From Kineosporia babensis (GTDB taxonomy: Bacteria > Actinomycetota > Actinomycetes > Actinomycetales > Kineosporiaceae): 64,000 nt of DNA. Location of the stretch: the NCBI RefSeq assembly GCF_021129305.1, contig NZ_JAJOMB010000026.1:62001-126000 (forward strand). Direction: 5' to 3'. The notes beneath the pieces were generated by a model. The model was not told the DNA's origin and ran no database searches. It saw only the letters and a program-made list of their open reading frames with translations. Below, one piece after another: positions 43,632-54,328 of the stretch (the stretch's first letter is position 1; each line of letters opens with the position of its first letter). The position numbers and the translations under genes were made by a program.

Positions 43632-45260
43632 CTAACCCGCTTCGTAGACCGGCGCCCCGTCGACGAGGGTGAGGTTGACCTCTACGGAGCCGATTTCGGA
43701 ACTGGGAACGTCGAACGGGTCGCGGTCGAGCACGACAAGATCGGCGCGCCGGCCCACCGCCAGGGTGCCGGTGTCGTCGCGGTGGTTCACGTACGCGCTG
43801 CCCGAGGTGTAGGCGGACAGGGCGCTGTGCAGATCGATGCGCTGCTCGGGGAGGAAGGCTGGTGAATTCTCGCCGTAGCTGATCCGATTGACCGCGGTGT
43901 GAACGGCTTTGATCGGGGACGCGTCGCTCACCGGCCAGTCGCTGCCGGCGGCGAGGCGGGCGCCGGAGTTGACCAGATCGGCGAACGGGTACTGGTGCCG
44001 GGCCAGGTCGCCACCCAGGAAGGGGATGGTCAGATCGTCCATCTGGGGTTCGTGAGCGGCCCAGAGCGCCTGGATCGTTGCGGTCGCGCCCAGTGCTCTG
44101 AAACGAGGGACGTCGGTGGGGTGGACGACCTGTAAGTGCGCCAGATGCGGTCGGGTGTCTTTGTGGCCGTTCGCGTTTCGGGCGTTCTCGATGGCGTCGA
44201 GGGATTCGCGGACAGCACGGTCGCCCAACGCGTGGAAGTGCAGCTGGAAGTCCAGGGCGTCCAGAGCCCGGACGTACTCGCGCAGCGCCGTCGGTTCGAC
44301 GAAGCTCAGTCCGCGGTTGGCCGTGGCGCAACCGCACGCGTCCTTGTACGGGGCAGTCATGCCGGCGGTGAAGTTCTCGGCCACGCCGTCCTGCATGATC
44401 TTCACCGTGGACGAGCGTAGTCGACCGACGGTAAACGTCTTTCGCTTCTCCACCAGCTCGGGGATCTGCTCGGCGCCGCGCTCGCGGTCCCACCACAGGG
44501 CACCGATCACGTCCGCAGTGAGGAGATCGCGTTCGGCGGCGGTTCGGTAGGCGTCGGAGACCTCAGGGAAACCGTTGGTGGCGCACAGCATTGCATCCTG
44601 CCAGGCGGTGATGCCGATCGAGTGCAGCAGCTTCTGGGCTCTGAGCAGACCGTTCAGCCGGTCCTCGGCGGTGGCCCCGGGTACCAGGTCGCCGATCAGC
44701 GCGATGGCGCCTTCCTGCAGCCCGCCGACCGGATTGCCTTCTGCGTCGCGGTTGATCAGGCCGTCGGCCGGATCCGGGGTCTGCCGGGTGATGTCGGCCC
44801 TGCGCAGGGCGTGGGTGTTCACCCAGGCGCCGTGGTGGTCCCGGTTGTAGAGGAACACCGGCCGGTCGGGCACCACGTCGTCGATCAGGTCGGCGGTGGG
44901 AACGCCTCCGGCGAAGCTCTCCATCGACCAGCCGCTGCCGGTGATCCACTCGGCCTCGGGATGTGCATCGGCGTAGGCCCGGATCCGGCGGCGGTACTCC
45001 TGGACGTCGGTGGTGCCGGTCAGATCGCACTGCGCCAGCTCCAGCCCGCCGAACACGGCGTGCACGTGGGCGTCCTGGAAGCCAGGCAGCAGCGCCCGGC
45101 CCTTCAGGTCGATCAGCTCGGTCTTCGCTCCGATCAGGGCCTTGGCCTCGGTGCCCAGCGCGACGACACGGCCCTGGTGCACGGCCAGACTGTCGGTGCG
45201 GGTGTTGCCCTGATCCAGGCAGTGCACCGGGCCACCGGTGAACACCAGGTCAGCTGCCAC
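43632..45260 (-). CDS. Amidohydrolase family 3 (YtcJ-like)
   Basis: 542 aa from the GTG at 45260. Metal-binding HxH in FQDAHVHAVFGG, His residues in HFHALGDRAVRESLDAIEN and LQVVHPTDVPRF, and Asp in AAGSDWPVSDAS are all in place. This family hydrolyses N-acyl or amide bonds; substrate unknown. Longer frames back to 45410 would overlap the divergent TetR gene. The 103-base intergenic region with TetR suggests control by that regulator. Confidence 0.82.
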   Translation of the reverse strand: MAADLVFTGGPVHCLDQGNTRTDSLAVHQGRVVALGTEAKALIGAKTELIDLKGRALLPGFQDAHVHAVFGGLELAQCDLTGTTDVQEYRRRIRAYADAHPEAEWITGSGWSMESFAGGVPTADLIDDVVPDRPVFLYNRDHHGAWVNTHALRRADITRQTPDPADGLINRDAEGNPVGGLQEGAIALIGDLVPGATAEDRLNGLLRAQKLLHSIGITAWQDAMLCATNGFPEVSDAYRTAAERDLLTADVIGALWWDRERGAEQIPELVEKRKTFTVGRLRSSTVKIMQDGVAENFTAGMTAPYKDACGCATANRGLSFVEPTALREYVRALDALDFQLHFHALGDRAVRESLDAIENARNANGHKDTRPHLAHLQVVHPTDVPRFRALGATATIQALWAAHEPQMDDLTIPFLGGDLARHQYPFADLVNSGARLAAGSDWPVSDASPIKAVHTAVNRISYGENSPAFLPEQRIDLHSALSAYTSGSAYVNHRDDTGTLAVGRRADLVVLDRDPFDVPSSEIGSVEVNLTLVDGAPVYEAG

Positions 45261-45320
45261 AGCGCGCAGGTTCCCCTCGCTCGTCCCGTATTCAAGTCCC
45301 TGGCCATGGAACCGGGCGGG

Positions 45321-45334
45321 TGACATTTTCGTCA
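45321..45334. promoter_or_regulatory. Candidate TetR operator TGAC-N6-GTCA
   Basis: Symmetric TGAC/GTCA half-sites with a 6-base spacer sit between the divergent amidohydrolase and TetR genes; a further TGTCA lies at 45342-45346. Position suits repression of both promoters. Binding is inferred. Confidence 0.4.
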
Positions 45335-45363
45335 ATGGTGTTGTCATAAGAAACGGGGTGTTC

Positions 45364-46050
45364 ATGGCCGACGAGCGGCTGGTGACCAACCGGCGACGCC
45401 GGGCCACCAAGACGGGGGTCGTGCTCAGTCACGACCTGATCGTCCGGACCGCCATCCGGCTGGTGCAGGAACACGGTGCGACCGGGCTGAGCATGCGCCG
45501 GCTGGGCGGCATGCTGGGCGCCGACCCGACCTCGATCTACCGCTACTTCCGCAGCGTGGACGACCTGGTGCGGGCCATGGCCGACGACCTGATGGGCCGC
45601 TGTCTGGACGGTTTCGACCCCGACCTGCCGCTGCGCGCCGCCCTGCACGACCTGGGTCTGCGGGTCTACTCGGCGCTGGTCGCCAACCCCCGCATCGCCT
45701 CGCTCACCGCGGCCCGGGTGACCGGCCGGCCCAACGAGATCCGGATCATCGAGACCGGCCTGGGAGTATTGCGCGCGGCCGGTTTTCCGCCGGACGAGGC
45801 GGCCCGGCACTATCACGCGTTCATCGACCTGACGCTCGGCCTGGCCGCGCTGGACGCCACCGCGCTGACCTTGGCCCAGACCGCGGGCCAGCCGGACGTG
45901 CTGGCCTGGGAGACGGTCTATGCCCACCTGGACGGTGCGACCCACCCGCACATCGCCGCGAGCGCCGGTGCGCTGGGGCGAACCATGCGGGTGAGTGCCT
46001 ACCCGTGGGCGCTGGAGGTTTTCCTGGACGGGCTAGAGGCCCGGCGCTGA
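45364..46050 (+). CDS. TetR-family regulator
   Basis: 228 aa. Helix-turn-helix GLSMRRLGGMLGADPTSIYRYFRSVDDLVRAMADDL is a clear TetR domain; the C-terminal part is of the TetR_C type with an aromatic, His-containing ligand pocket. Start ATG at 45364. It is divergent from the amidohydrolase and overlaps the convergent CGNR gene by 18 bases. Confidence 0.88.
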   Translation: MADERLVTNRRRRATKTGVVLSHDLIVRTAIRLVQEHGATGLSMRRLGGMLGADPTSIYRYFRSVDDLVRAMADDLMGRCLDGFDPDLPLRAALHDLGLRVYSALVANPRIASLTAARVTGRPNEIRIIETGLGVLRAAGFPPDEAARHYHAFIDLTLGLAALDATALTLAQTAGQPDVLAWETVYAHLDGATHPHIAASAGALGRTMRVSAYPWALEVFLDGLEARR

Positions 46051-46602
46051 GCTGCTGTGGTCCTGGCGTTCCCGGAAGGCGATCATGTTCATCCGGTTGC
46101 CGCAGCGCACACTGCAGAAGCGCTTGGAGCCGTTGCGGGACAGGTCCAGCAGCAGGCCGGTGCAGTCGGGGGCCGCGCAGATCCGCAGCCGGTCCATGGT
46201 GTCGGTGCGGATCACGTCGACGAAGGCCAGCGCCGCCTCGATCTGCATCCGCTGGGCCAGCGGGGCCTGTGGGTCCGTGCCGTGCAGATGCCAGTCCGAG
46301 GCGTCGTGCCGCGCCAGCTGGGGTAGCGCCCGGCCGTCGCGCAGCATGCGGTTGACCTCCTGGACGGCGTCGTCGCGTTCGCGGGTCCACAGAGTCCGCA
46401 ACCGGGAACGGGTTTCGACGACCTGCAGCCGTTCGGCCTCGTCGTGGTCGATCCGGCCGGAGTAGGGGTAACGGGCCAGCAGTTCGGCCAGCTGCCCGAC
46501 CGTGGCGATTTCGTCCTGGCCGCTGCGGGAGGCCTGCGGATCGGTGTTGCCCAGGGTCACGACGAACTCCAGGGCCTCTTCGGTGTCAGGGGCAAAATGC
46601 AA
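46033..46602 (-). CDS. CGNR zinc-finger (ABATE domain) regulator
   Basis: 189 aa. N-terminal ABATE domain (LEFVVTLGNTDP, RTLWTRERDDAVQEVNRML) and C-terminal CGNR zinc finger CAAPDCTGLLLDLSRNG then FCSVRCGNRMNMIAFRER. TTG start at 46602 has AAGGAG upstream. It is divergent from an EamA exporter, an arrangement seen in other actinobacteria, so it likely controls that gene. Confidence 0.9.
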   Translation of the reverse strand: MHFAPDTEEALEFVVTLGNTDPQASRSGQDEIATVGQLAELLARYPYSGRIDHDEAERLQVVETRSRLRTLWTRERDDAVQEVNRMLRDGRALPQLARHDASDWHLHGTDPQAPLAQRMQIEAALAFVDVIRTDTMDRLRICAAPDCTGLLLDLSRNGSKRFCSVRCGNRMNMIAFRERQDHSSSAPGL

Positions 46603-46629
46603 GTTGACTCCTTACGGGGCCGTGCTTAG

Positions 46630-46662
46630 CGTCAGGGGTAACAGGGGTCTTGAGTCCTGACG
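46630..46662. promoter_or_regulatory. Inverted repeat between CGNR regulator and EamA gene
   Basis: CGTCAGG at 46630-46636 and CCTGACG at 46656-46662 form a perfect 7-bp inverted repeat with a 19-base spacer inside the 83-base divergent region. A good candidate operator for the CGNR protein. Confidence 0.45.
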
Positions 46663-46685
46663 GTACCGCCCGTCCAAGGAGAAGC

Positions 46686-47633
46686 ATGAAGCTCTCACCG
46701 ATGTCCTCCGGTCTGCTCGCCGCCCTCCTCGCGGCATCCTCGTTCGGAACCTCCGGGGTGCTGGCCAAGCCCCTGATGGAGGCCGGCTGGTCGCCGGTCG
46801 CGGCGGTGACGTTGCGCGCGCTGACCGGCGGGCTTCTGCTGCTGCCGGTGGCCTGCTTCGCGCTGCGTGGGCGGTGGGGTGTGCTGCGGCAGGCCTGGCG
46901 GCGGGTGCTGGTAATGGGCTTCGTCGGCGTAGCGGTGACCCAGCTGGCCTACTTCGCCGCGATCCAGACCATCCCGGTCTCGACCGCGCTGCTGATCGAG
47001 TTCCTGGCGCCGCTGCTGCTGGTCGGCCTGGCCTGGGCCCGCACCCGGCGCACGCCGCACCGCACCGTGCTGCTGGGCTCGGTGCTCGCGATCGTCGGGC
47101 TGGTGCTGGTGATCGGCCCGGGCGCGCTGCAGCCGGTCGATCCGGTGGGCCTGCTGTTCGCCTTCGCCGCGGCCATCGGCTGTGCCACCTACTTCTTCAT
47201 CGCTGCTCAGACCGACGACGGCCTGCCCCCGGTCGCGCTGGCCGCCTCCGGGCTGCTGCTCGGGGCGGTGATGCTCGGCGGGGTGGGGCTGGTCGGCCTG
47301 CTGACCTTCTCGGTCGAACTGGGCACCCTGGAGATGTTCGGCGCCGGCGTGCCGTGGTGGCTGCCGCTGCTGGCCCTGGCCCTGCTGAGCACCGCCATCG
47401 CCTACGCCGCCGGGATCACTGCCTCCACGCTGCTGGGCTCCCGCGTGGCCTCGTTCGTCGGCCTGCTGGAGGTGGCCTTCGCCGCGGTGTTCGCCTGGCT
47501 GCTGCTCGACGAGCGCCTCACCTTCGTCCAGATCCTCGGCGGCGCCTTCATCCTGGCCGGCATCGCCGCGGTCCGGGCCGAAGAAGACGCCGAGCCGGCT
47601 CCGGCCGAACCCCTCACCGAAGCCACCGCCTGA
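46686..47633 (+). CDS. EamA-family transporter
   Basis: 315 aa, ten membrane spans in two EamA repeats (ASSFGTSGVLAKPLMEAGW; GLLEVAFAAVFAWLLLDERLTFVQILGGAFILAG). Drug/metabolite transporter superfamily; exports amino acids or metabolites. Acidic tail. Start ATG at 46686 with AAGGAG upstream. Its stop lies six bases from the convergent aminotransferase. Confidence 0.9.
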   Translation: MKLSPMSSGLLAALLAASSFGTSGVLAKPLMEAGWSPVAAVTLRALTGGLLLLPVACFALRGRWGVLRQAWRRVLVMGFVGVAVTQLAYFAAIQTIPVSTALLIEFLAPLLLVGLAWARTRRTPHRTVLLGSVLAIVGLVLVIGPGALQPVDPVGLLFAFAAAIGCATYFFIAAQTDDGLPPVALAASGLLLGAVMLGGVGLVGLLTFSVELGTLEMFGAGVPWWLPLLALALLSTAIAYAAGITASTLLGSRVASFVGLLEVAFAAVFAWLLLDERLTFVQILGGAFILAGIAAVRAEEDAEPAPAEPLTEATA

Positions 47634-47639
47634 GCTGAG

Positions 47640-48966
47640 CTACGAGTTGGTGGCGGTGAGGGCGCGGTCGAGCATGGCCAGGCCTTCGCGGACGACGTCG
47701 TCAGGAGTGTTGAGGGGCGGCACGATGTGGATGCGGTTGTAATTGGCGAAGGGGAGCAGGCCTTCGGAGCGGCAGGCCTTGAGCAGGGCGGCCATCTGTG
47801 GGCTGCTTCCGCCGTACGGAGCCAGCGGCGAACGGGTTTCACGGTCGGAGACCAGTTCCAGGGCCCAGAAGCAGCCGGTGCCGCGTACTTCGCCGATCCA
47901 TTCGTGCTTGGATGCCAGCTCTTGCAAGGCCGGGCCGATCACCGCTGAGCCCAGGCGCTGGGCGTTGGCCACCGTGTCCTCGTCTTCCATGGTGCGGATG
48001 GTGGCGACGGCGGCGGCGCAGGCCAGTGCATGGCCGGAGTAGGTGAGGCCGCCGGGGTAGGCGCGTTCGGCGAAGGTTGCGTAGATCGCGTCGCTCAGGG
48101 CCACCCCACCCAGAGGCACGTAGCCGGAGTTGACGCCCTTGGCGAAGGTGAGCAGGTCCGGCACCACCTCGTCCGAGACCGCGAACCACTTTCCGGCGCG
48201 GCCGAATCCGGACATCACCTCGTCGGCGATGAACATGATGCCGAAGCGGTCGCACAGTTCGCGGACGCCGGTCAGGTAGCCCGGCGGCGGGACCATGATG
48301 CCGGCCGTGCCCGGGATCGCCTCCAGGATGATCGCGGCGATGGTCGAGGGGCCCTCGAGGGTGATGACCTGCTCGAGATGGCTCAGGGCGCGCTGCGATT
48401 CCTCTTCGGGAGTGGAGGAATTGAAGGCGCTGCGATAGAGGAACGGCCCGAAGAAGTGCACGGTGCCGGTGGAGCCGTTGTCGTTGGGCCAGCGCCGGGG
48501 ATCGCCGGTCACGTTCACGGCCAGCTGGGTGCCGCCGTGGTAGGAGCGGTACGTCGAGAGCACCTTGGGCCGGCCGGTGTGCAGCCGGGCCATCCGGATC
48601 GCGTGCTCGTTGGCGTCGGCCCCGCCGTTGGTGAAGAAGACGTGGTTCAGATCGCCCGGGGTGTGTGCGGCGATCAGGTGAGCGGCCTCGGAGCGGGCGC
48701 CGTTGGCGTAGGCGGGCGCGACCGTGCACAGGGTGGCGGCCTGCTCCTGGATGGCGGCGACGATGCGCGGGTGCTGGTGGCCGAGATTGGTGTAGACCAG
48801 CTGCGACGTGAAGTCCAGCAGACGCTGCCCTTGCCCGTCCCAGATGTAGGGGCCCTCGGCCTTGGTGATCACCATCGGGTCGAGCGCAGCCTGCGCCGAC
48901 CAGGAATGGAAGACGTGCGCCCGGTCGAGTTCGTAGGCGCGGCGCGGGTCCTGGGTGTTCCTGAGG

Positions 48967-48974
<8 letters not shown>
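47640..48974 (-). CDS. Class III aminotransferase (omega-amino acid type)
   Basis: 444 aa from the ATG at 48974. PLP lysine in LTFAKGVNSGYVPLGGV, the DEVMSGFGRAGKWFA motif and NGGADANEHAIRMAR are typical. It probably transfers an amino group from a beta-alanine-, GABA- or putrescine-type substrate to pyruvate. It overlaps the dehydrogenase gene by eight bases and the pair is divergent from a PucR regulator. Confidence 0.88.
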
Positions 48975-50481
<1,507 letters not shown>

Positions 50482-50511
50482 ACGCCCCATGGTGCCCCGC
50501 GCGAGGTGATG

Positions 50512-50537
50512 AAGAGCCTGACGATGTGTCGGCTCTT
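50512..50537. promoter_or_regulatory. Candidate PucR operator AAGAGCC-N12-GGCTCTT
   Basis: Perfect 7-bp inverted repeat (50512-50518 and 50531-50537) inside the 84-base divergent region between the mmsA and pucR-type genes. Position suits shared control; binding is inferred. Confidence 0.45.
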
Positions 50538-50565
50538 GCGGCCGTGATCCGTCAGACTGTCGAGC

Positions 50566-52167
50566 ATGCTGCAGTTGACCGTGGCCGATGTGCTGGAGCT
50601 GCCCGTGGTGCAGCAGGGCGGGCCGGTGGTGCTGGCCGGGCGCGAGCGCCTGAACCGGCCGCTGCGCTGGGTGCATGCCACCGAGCTGGCCGACATCGCC
50701 CCCTTGCTGCGTCCGGGCGATCTGGTGCTCACCACCGGGGTCGGGTTGCCGGCCGATCAGCAGAGGACGGCTCTGCGCGAGTTCGCGGTGAGTCTCGCCG
50801 AGGCCGAGTGCGCGGGTTTGTTCGTCGAGTACGGACGTCGTTGGCGCGACGCGCTGCCGGCGGACTTGGTATCGGCCTGCGAGGAGTCCGGTCTGCCGCT
50901 CGTGGCGCTGACTCACGAGGTGCGGTTCGCCGCGGTGACCCAGACGGTCGGCGAGCTCGTGGTGGATCAGCAGGTCGCCGAGCTGCGCGATGCCCAGCGG
51001 GTGCACGAGACCTTCACCGAGCTGAGCTTCGAGCAGGCGGGCGCCACGCAGGTGCTGGAGGCGGTCAGCCGGCTGGCGGCGGCGCCGGTGGTACTGGAGA
51101 ACGAGCAGCACCGGCCCCTGGATTTTCTGCCCGGGCCGGGCGAGGAGACCAGCTTTCTGGACGGCTGGCAGAGCCGGTCGGCGGCCGTCGGCAGCCCGGA
51201 CCGGACGGTGTGGGACGAGGCGAACGGCTGGCTGATCACCCGGCTGGGCACGCGGGACCAGAACTGGGGACGTCTGGTGATCGGTTCTGCGCAACCACCA
51301 CCTCAGCGGCTGGTCGCGGTCGCCGAGCGAGCCGCCGCGTCCCTTGCCCTGCACCGACTGCACGATCGGGACCGGGACCGTTCGCGCCGGCGTCATCACC
51401 ACGAACTGCTCCTGGCCCTGCAGACCCAGCCGGTCACCGACGATCTGCTGCGGCGCTGCGAACTGGCGGATCTGCCGGTGCGGCGGCGCCGGTTCGCCGG
51501 GCTGGTGCTGCGGCCGGCGTCGATCGGTACCGGCCGGGGTGATCTGGACGAGGTGGTGTCGTCGGCGATCGCCGCTGCCCATGCGGTCCGGGTGCCGGCA
51601 CTGGTGGCCGAGGTCGACCGGGAGATCCTGGTGCTGCTGTCGCTCCCGCTGGGGCCGGACACCGATCAGGTGGTGGACCGGCTGGCCGGGCGGTTGCGGC
51701 CTCGGCCCGGCGTGGTGGTGTGTGCGGGGCGGACCGTGGATGCTGCTGCGGAGATCGAGCGGAGCCTGGCCGAGGCTCGGCAGGTGGCGGACTCACTGCC
51801 GGTGGGGGCCGGTGCCGAGGTGCTGGTGCATCGGCTTCAGGATGTGCATCTGCAAGGCCTGCTAACACTTTTCGGAGACGACGAGCGACTGCGGCATTTC
51901 GTGCAGCGCGAGCTGGAGCCGGTCCGGTTGCACGATGCCTCGGTGACCGGCCAGATGCAGTTGCTGCCGGTGCTGCGGGCCCTGCTGCGGCATCCCGGTA
52001 GCAAGTCCGCGGCGGCGGCGAGTCTGCATCTGTCCCGGGCCGCGTTCTACGACCGGCTGACCAGGCTGGCCCAGCTGCTCAAGGCCGACCTGGACGATCC
52101 GGACATCCGGGTGTCGCTGCACGTGGCTCTGATCGCCGACGACCTGGCGCGGCTGCGGACGTCCTGA
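50566..52167 (+). CDS. PucR-family transcriptional regulator
   Basis: 533 aa. N-terminal PucR domain (TVADVLELPVVQQGGPVVLAGRERLNRPLRWVHATELADIAPLL, LRPGDLVLTTG), middle GGDEF-like segment, and C-terminal HTH_30 (RHPGSKSAAAASLHLSRAAFYDRLTRL). PucR proteins often activate purine, pyrimidine or amino-acid use. Divergent from the aminotransferase/mmsA operon, which it probably controls. Start ATG at 50566. Confidence 0.9.
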   Translation: MLQLTVADVLELPVVQQGGPVVLAGRERLNRPLRWVHATELADIAPLLRPGDLVLTTGVGLPADQQRTALREFAVSLAEAECAGLFVEYGRRWRDALPADLVSACEESGLPLVALTHEVRFAAVTQTVGELVVDQQVAELRDAQRVHETFTELSFEQAGATQVLEAVSRLAAAPVVLENEQHRPLDFLPGPGEETSFLDGWQSRSAAVGSPDRTVWDEANGWLITRLGTRDQNWGRLVIGSAQPPPQRLVAVAERAAASLALHRLHDRDRDRSRRRHHHELLLALQTQPVTDDLLRRCELADLPVRRRRFAGLVLRPASIGTGRGDLDEVVSSAIAAAHAVRVPALVAEVDREILVLLSLPLGPDTDQVVDRLAGRLRPRPGVVVCAGRTVDAAAEIERSLAEARQVADSLPVGAGAEVLVHRLQDVHLQGLLTLFGDDERLRHFVQRELEPVRLHDASVTGQMQLLPVLRALLRHPGSKSAAAASLHLSRAAFYDRLTRLAQLLKADLDDPDIRVSLHVALIADDLARLRTS

Positions 52168-52252
52168 CTTCTCGGGCTGCCGGGGTCCTGGGCTGACAGG
52201 TCGGGCTGACATGCTGGGGACCGAAACGGTGGTCGAGACGGAGGCACAGCGC

Positions 52253-52831
52253 GTGAGGTTCGGACGGGTGCTGGTGGTGGCGCCCTTGTTGTTGGCGGGC
52301 CTGGCGGCGTGCGGTGGGGGATCGGACGAACCCGCGGCCTCGGGTTCTACGCCCAGTCCCACGGCCACGTCCACCGCTGAGCCGGCCGAGTCGTCGGCAG
52401 CTGAGCCGACCGAGCGGCCGAAGGCCACGGAGTCGCTCAAGGTCGAGATCGCCGACCCGGAAGCCCTGTCCGAGGTCGAGGCCTCGATGCAGGCGCTGAG
52501 TGCCGAACGCGAGTCGATGGACTCGAACGAGTACCTGGACAAGGCCAACGAGCTCACCGCCCGGGCCGCGGCCGCCTACGGAGCGAGCGGCATGCCGGCC
52601 TTCGCCTGCCAGATGACGATCGGCATCGTCTCGGGTGCCCAGGGGGCGGAGCCGGCCGCGGTCAAGGTCGGGCTGGGCAACACGCTGAAGGTGGTTGTGC
52701 GCAACGGCACCGGCAAGCTCAACGAGACCCTGACCGGCGCCGACCTGGACGCTCAGATGAAGAAGACCTGCCCCGACGTCCGGACCGCGGCCCTGCAGGC
52801 CACCGGGGTGAAGACGATCAACGCGCTGTAA
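52253..52831 (+). CDS. Lipoprotein of unknown function
   Basis: 192 aa from the GTG at 52253 (GGAGG upstream). Lipobox LAAC at about residues 18-21, then a Ser/Thr/Pro/Glu-rich linker of about 45 residues and a small helical domain with two cysteines (FACQMT, KKTCPD) likely disulfide bonded. Not assigned to a known family. It overlaps the convergent gene by 14 bases. Confidence 0.72.
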   Translation: MRFGRVLVVAPLLLAGLAACGGGSDEPAASGSTPSPTATSTAEPAESSAAEPTERPKATESLKVEIADPEALSEVEASMQALSAERESMDSNEYLDKANELTARAAAAYGASGMPAFACQMTIGIVSGAQGAEPAAVKVGLGNTLKVVVRNGTGKLNETLTGADLDAQMKKTCPDVRTAALQATGVKTINAL

Positions 52832-53480
52832 AGCCGGTCCGCGCGTCCAGATCCAGCACGGTCAGCTTGGCGGTGTCGGCCGGCTCGTCACCGCGGGGGA
52901 AGCCGAACCGGCTGGCAATCCCGTCACCGTAAGCGCTCGCGAACTCGTGCGGCAGAACCACTCCGGCCAGGATTGTGGCCCGGAGGTAATTACGGCGGCG
53001 GTCGGCGATCTGGTCCAGCACCTGTTCGGCGTCTCCCTTCGGGGGAAGCCGCAGCAGGGTCAGGTCCGCGCGCTCCAGGGGCTTGGCGTAGTCGTCCAGG
53101 TAGCGGCGGCGGGTGTCCACCGCCGTCCAGTGCTGCCGCCGGGGGTTGGCCTGCGCCTCCGCGGTGGCCTGCGGATCGGGGTCGGCGGGCATCGACAGCT
53201 CGTCTAGCACTCCTACCGCCAGCAGGTGACGGCTGAACCCTCGCTCGACCGCCATCGATCGGGCCGCGCGCTGAGCCACCGACACCGCGAACCCGTAAGC
53301 CCGCCGCAACGAGGCCGAGCGAACGTAGAGCACGTGCGCCGGCTCGTCCGACCAGGCCCGCGCCTCTTCCAGCACCGGCGAGGGCCCGGCCACCTGGAAA
53401 GCCGCTTCCAGCGCGGTCCAGCTGTGCCCGGCCCATTCGGGACCCACCGCGTCACGCCACCAGAACTCCGGTTCGCTCAT
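52818..53480 (-). CDS. Hypothetical cytosolic protein
   Basis: 220 aa from the ATG at 53480 (a GTG two codons earlier is also possible). No family recognised. It is soluble and Arg/Asp-rich, opening with EFWWRDAVGPEWAGHSW; patches of interest are RSASLRRAYGFAVSVAQRA and RRRNYLRATILAGVVLPHEFASAYGDG. Neighbours offer no clue. Confidence 0.6.
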   Translation of the reverse strand: MSEPEFWWRDAVGPEWAGHSWTALEAAFQVAGPSPVLEEARAWSDEPAHVLYVRSASLRRAYGFAVSVAQRAARSMAVERGFSRHLLAVGVLDELSMPADPDPQATAEAQANPRRQHWTAVDTRRRYLDDYAKPLERADLTLLRLPPKGDAEQVLDQIADRRRNYLRATILAGVVLPHEFASAYGDGIASRFGFPRGDEPADTAKLTVLDLDARTGFTAR

Positions 53481-53526
53481 GGGCACATTTCTACCCAGTC
53501 CCGGCCGGTCGAGACACCGCGGGCGT

Positions 53527-54212
53527 TCAGCCGACGGTGTTCCAGGCCATGATCGCGGCGTTGAGCAGCAGGCCCGCGAAGTGCGAGAGCATCACGACCA
53601 CGGCGCTCAGACCGATGGCCAGCGTGATGTTGACCGATCCCTGCAGGCGGCGGGTGACCATGAACAGCAGCAGGGCCAGGCCGGTCAGCCCGATCACGGT
53701 CCAGTACACCGGGCTGTTGTGCAGCTGGGCGAACCGACGAAGGACTCGGACACGGCGATGCCGGTCAGGGTGGCGGTGGCCAGGGCCCCGCGCAGGTCCC
53801 GCTCCCGGAGCCAGGCGGCGGCCAGACCGATGAACGGTCCGGCGATGAGACCGATCAGGCTGTAGAAGGACGGGTCGTAGGTGTAGCCGCGGATTGCGGC
53901 GCCGAATGTGTACCCGACCGTCAGCAGGACGAAGCTGCCGGCGCCCAGCATCGCGGCCAGCACGGGCCGGGCCCGGACCGCCCAGATCAGCACCACGGTG
54001 ATCAGTGCCCAGCCGGTGTGCGAGTTGGCCAGCGAGTTGACGGAGCTGGGCAGGAACCCCTGGGCGTACGAGGTGGCTGCGCCGAGGATGAAGCTGAGCG
54101 TGGCCACCCCCGTCGCGGCGGCGATGTCGGGGGTCGCGTTGACGGTGGTTGGGAGAGCACTGGTCGGCTGTGATGCCGCGTTGCTGGGGATGCCGGCGTT
54201 GCTGAAGGACAT
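53527..54212 (-). pseudogene. Multi-span membrane protein broken by a frameshift
   Basis: The reading frame starting at 54212 (MSFSNAGIPSNAASQ) codes about 159 residues with several membrane spans, then leaves frame near 53733. Compared with the paralogue just upstream, the expected end (FAQLHNSPVYWTVIGLTGL and onward) continues in another frame to the stop at 53527; one missing base after GTCGG restores a 228-residue protein. The paralogue's matching parts, such as SPVYWTLT and GSNNITLAVGL, confirm this. It could be a true pseudogene, a sequencing error or a frameshifted gene. Function is unknown. Confidence 0.72.
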
Positions 54213-54328
54213 GCTGATGATCCTCGCCCGGCCGGGTGCGGCCGGGCATCAGGCTCAGGTGCCATCTTCCGGGCCGTCAGGTGGAGGACGTCATCCCTGA
54301 GGAGGATCCGGCCGGGCTGCTGGAGAGT

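Noticed and set aside
50482-51582. N-terminal extension of the MmsA-type dehydrogenase
   Set aside because: It would be antisense to the PucR gene; family start is at 50481.
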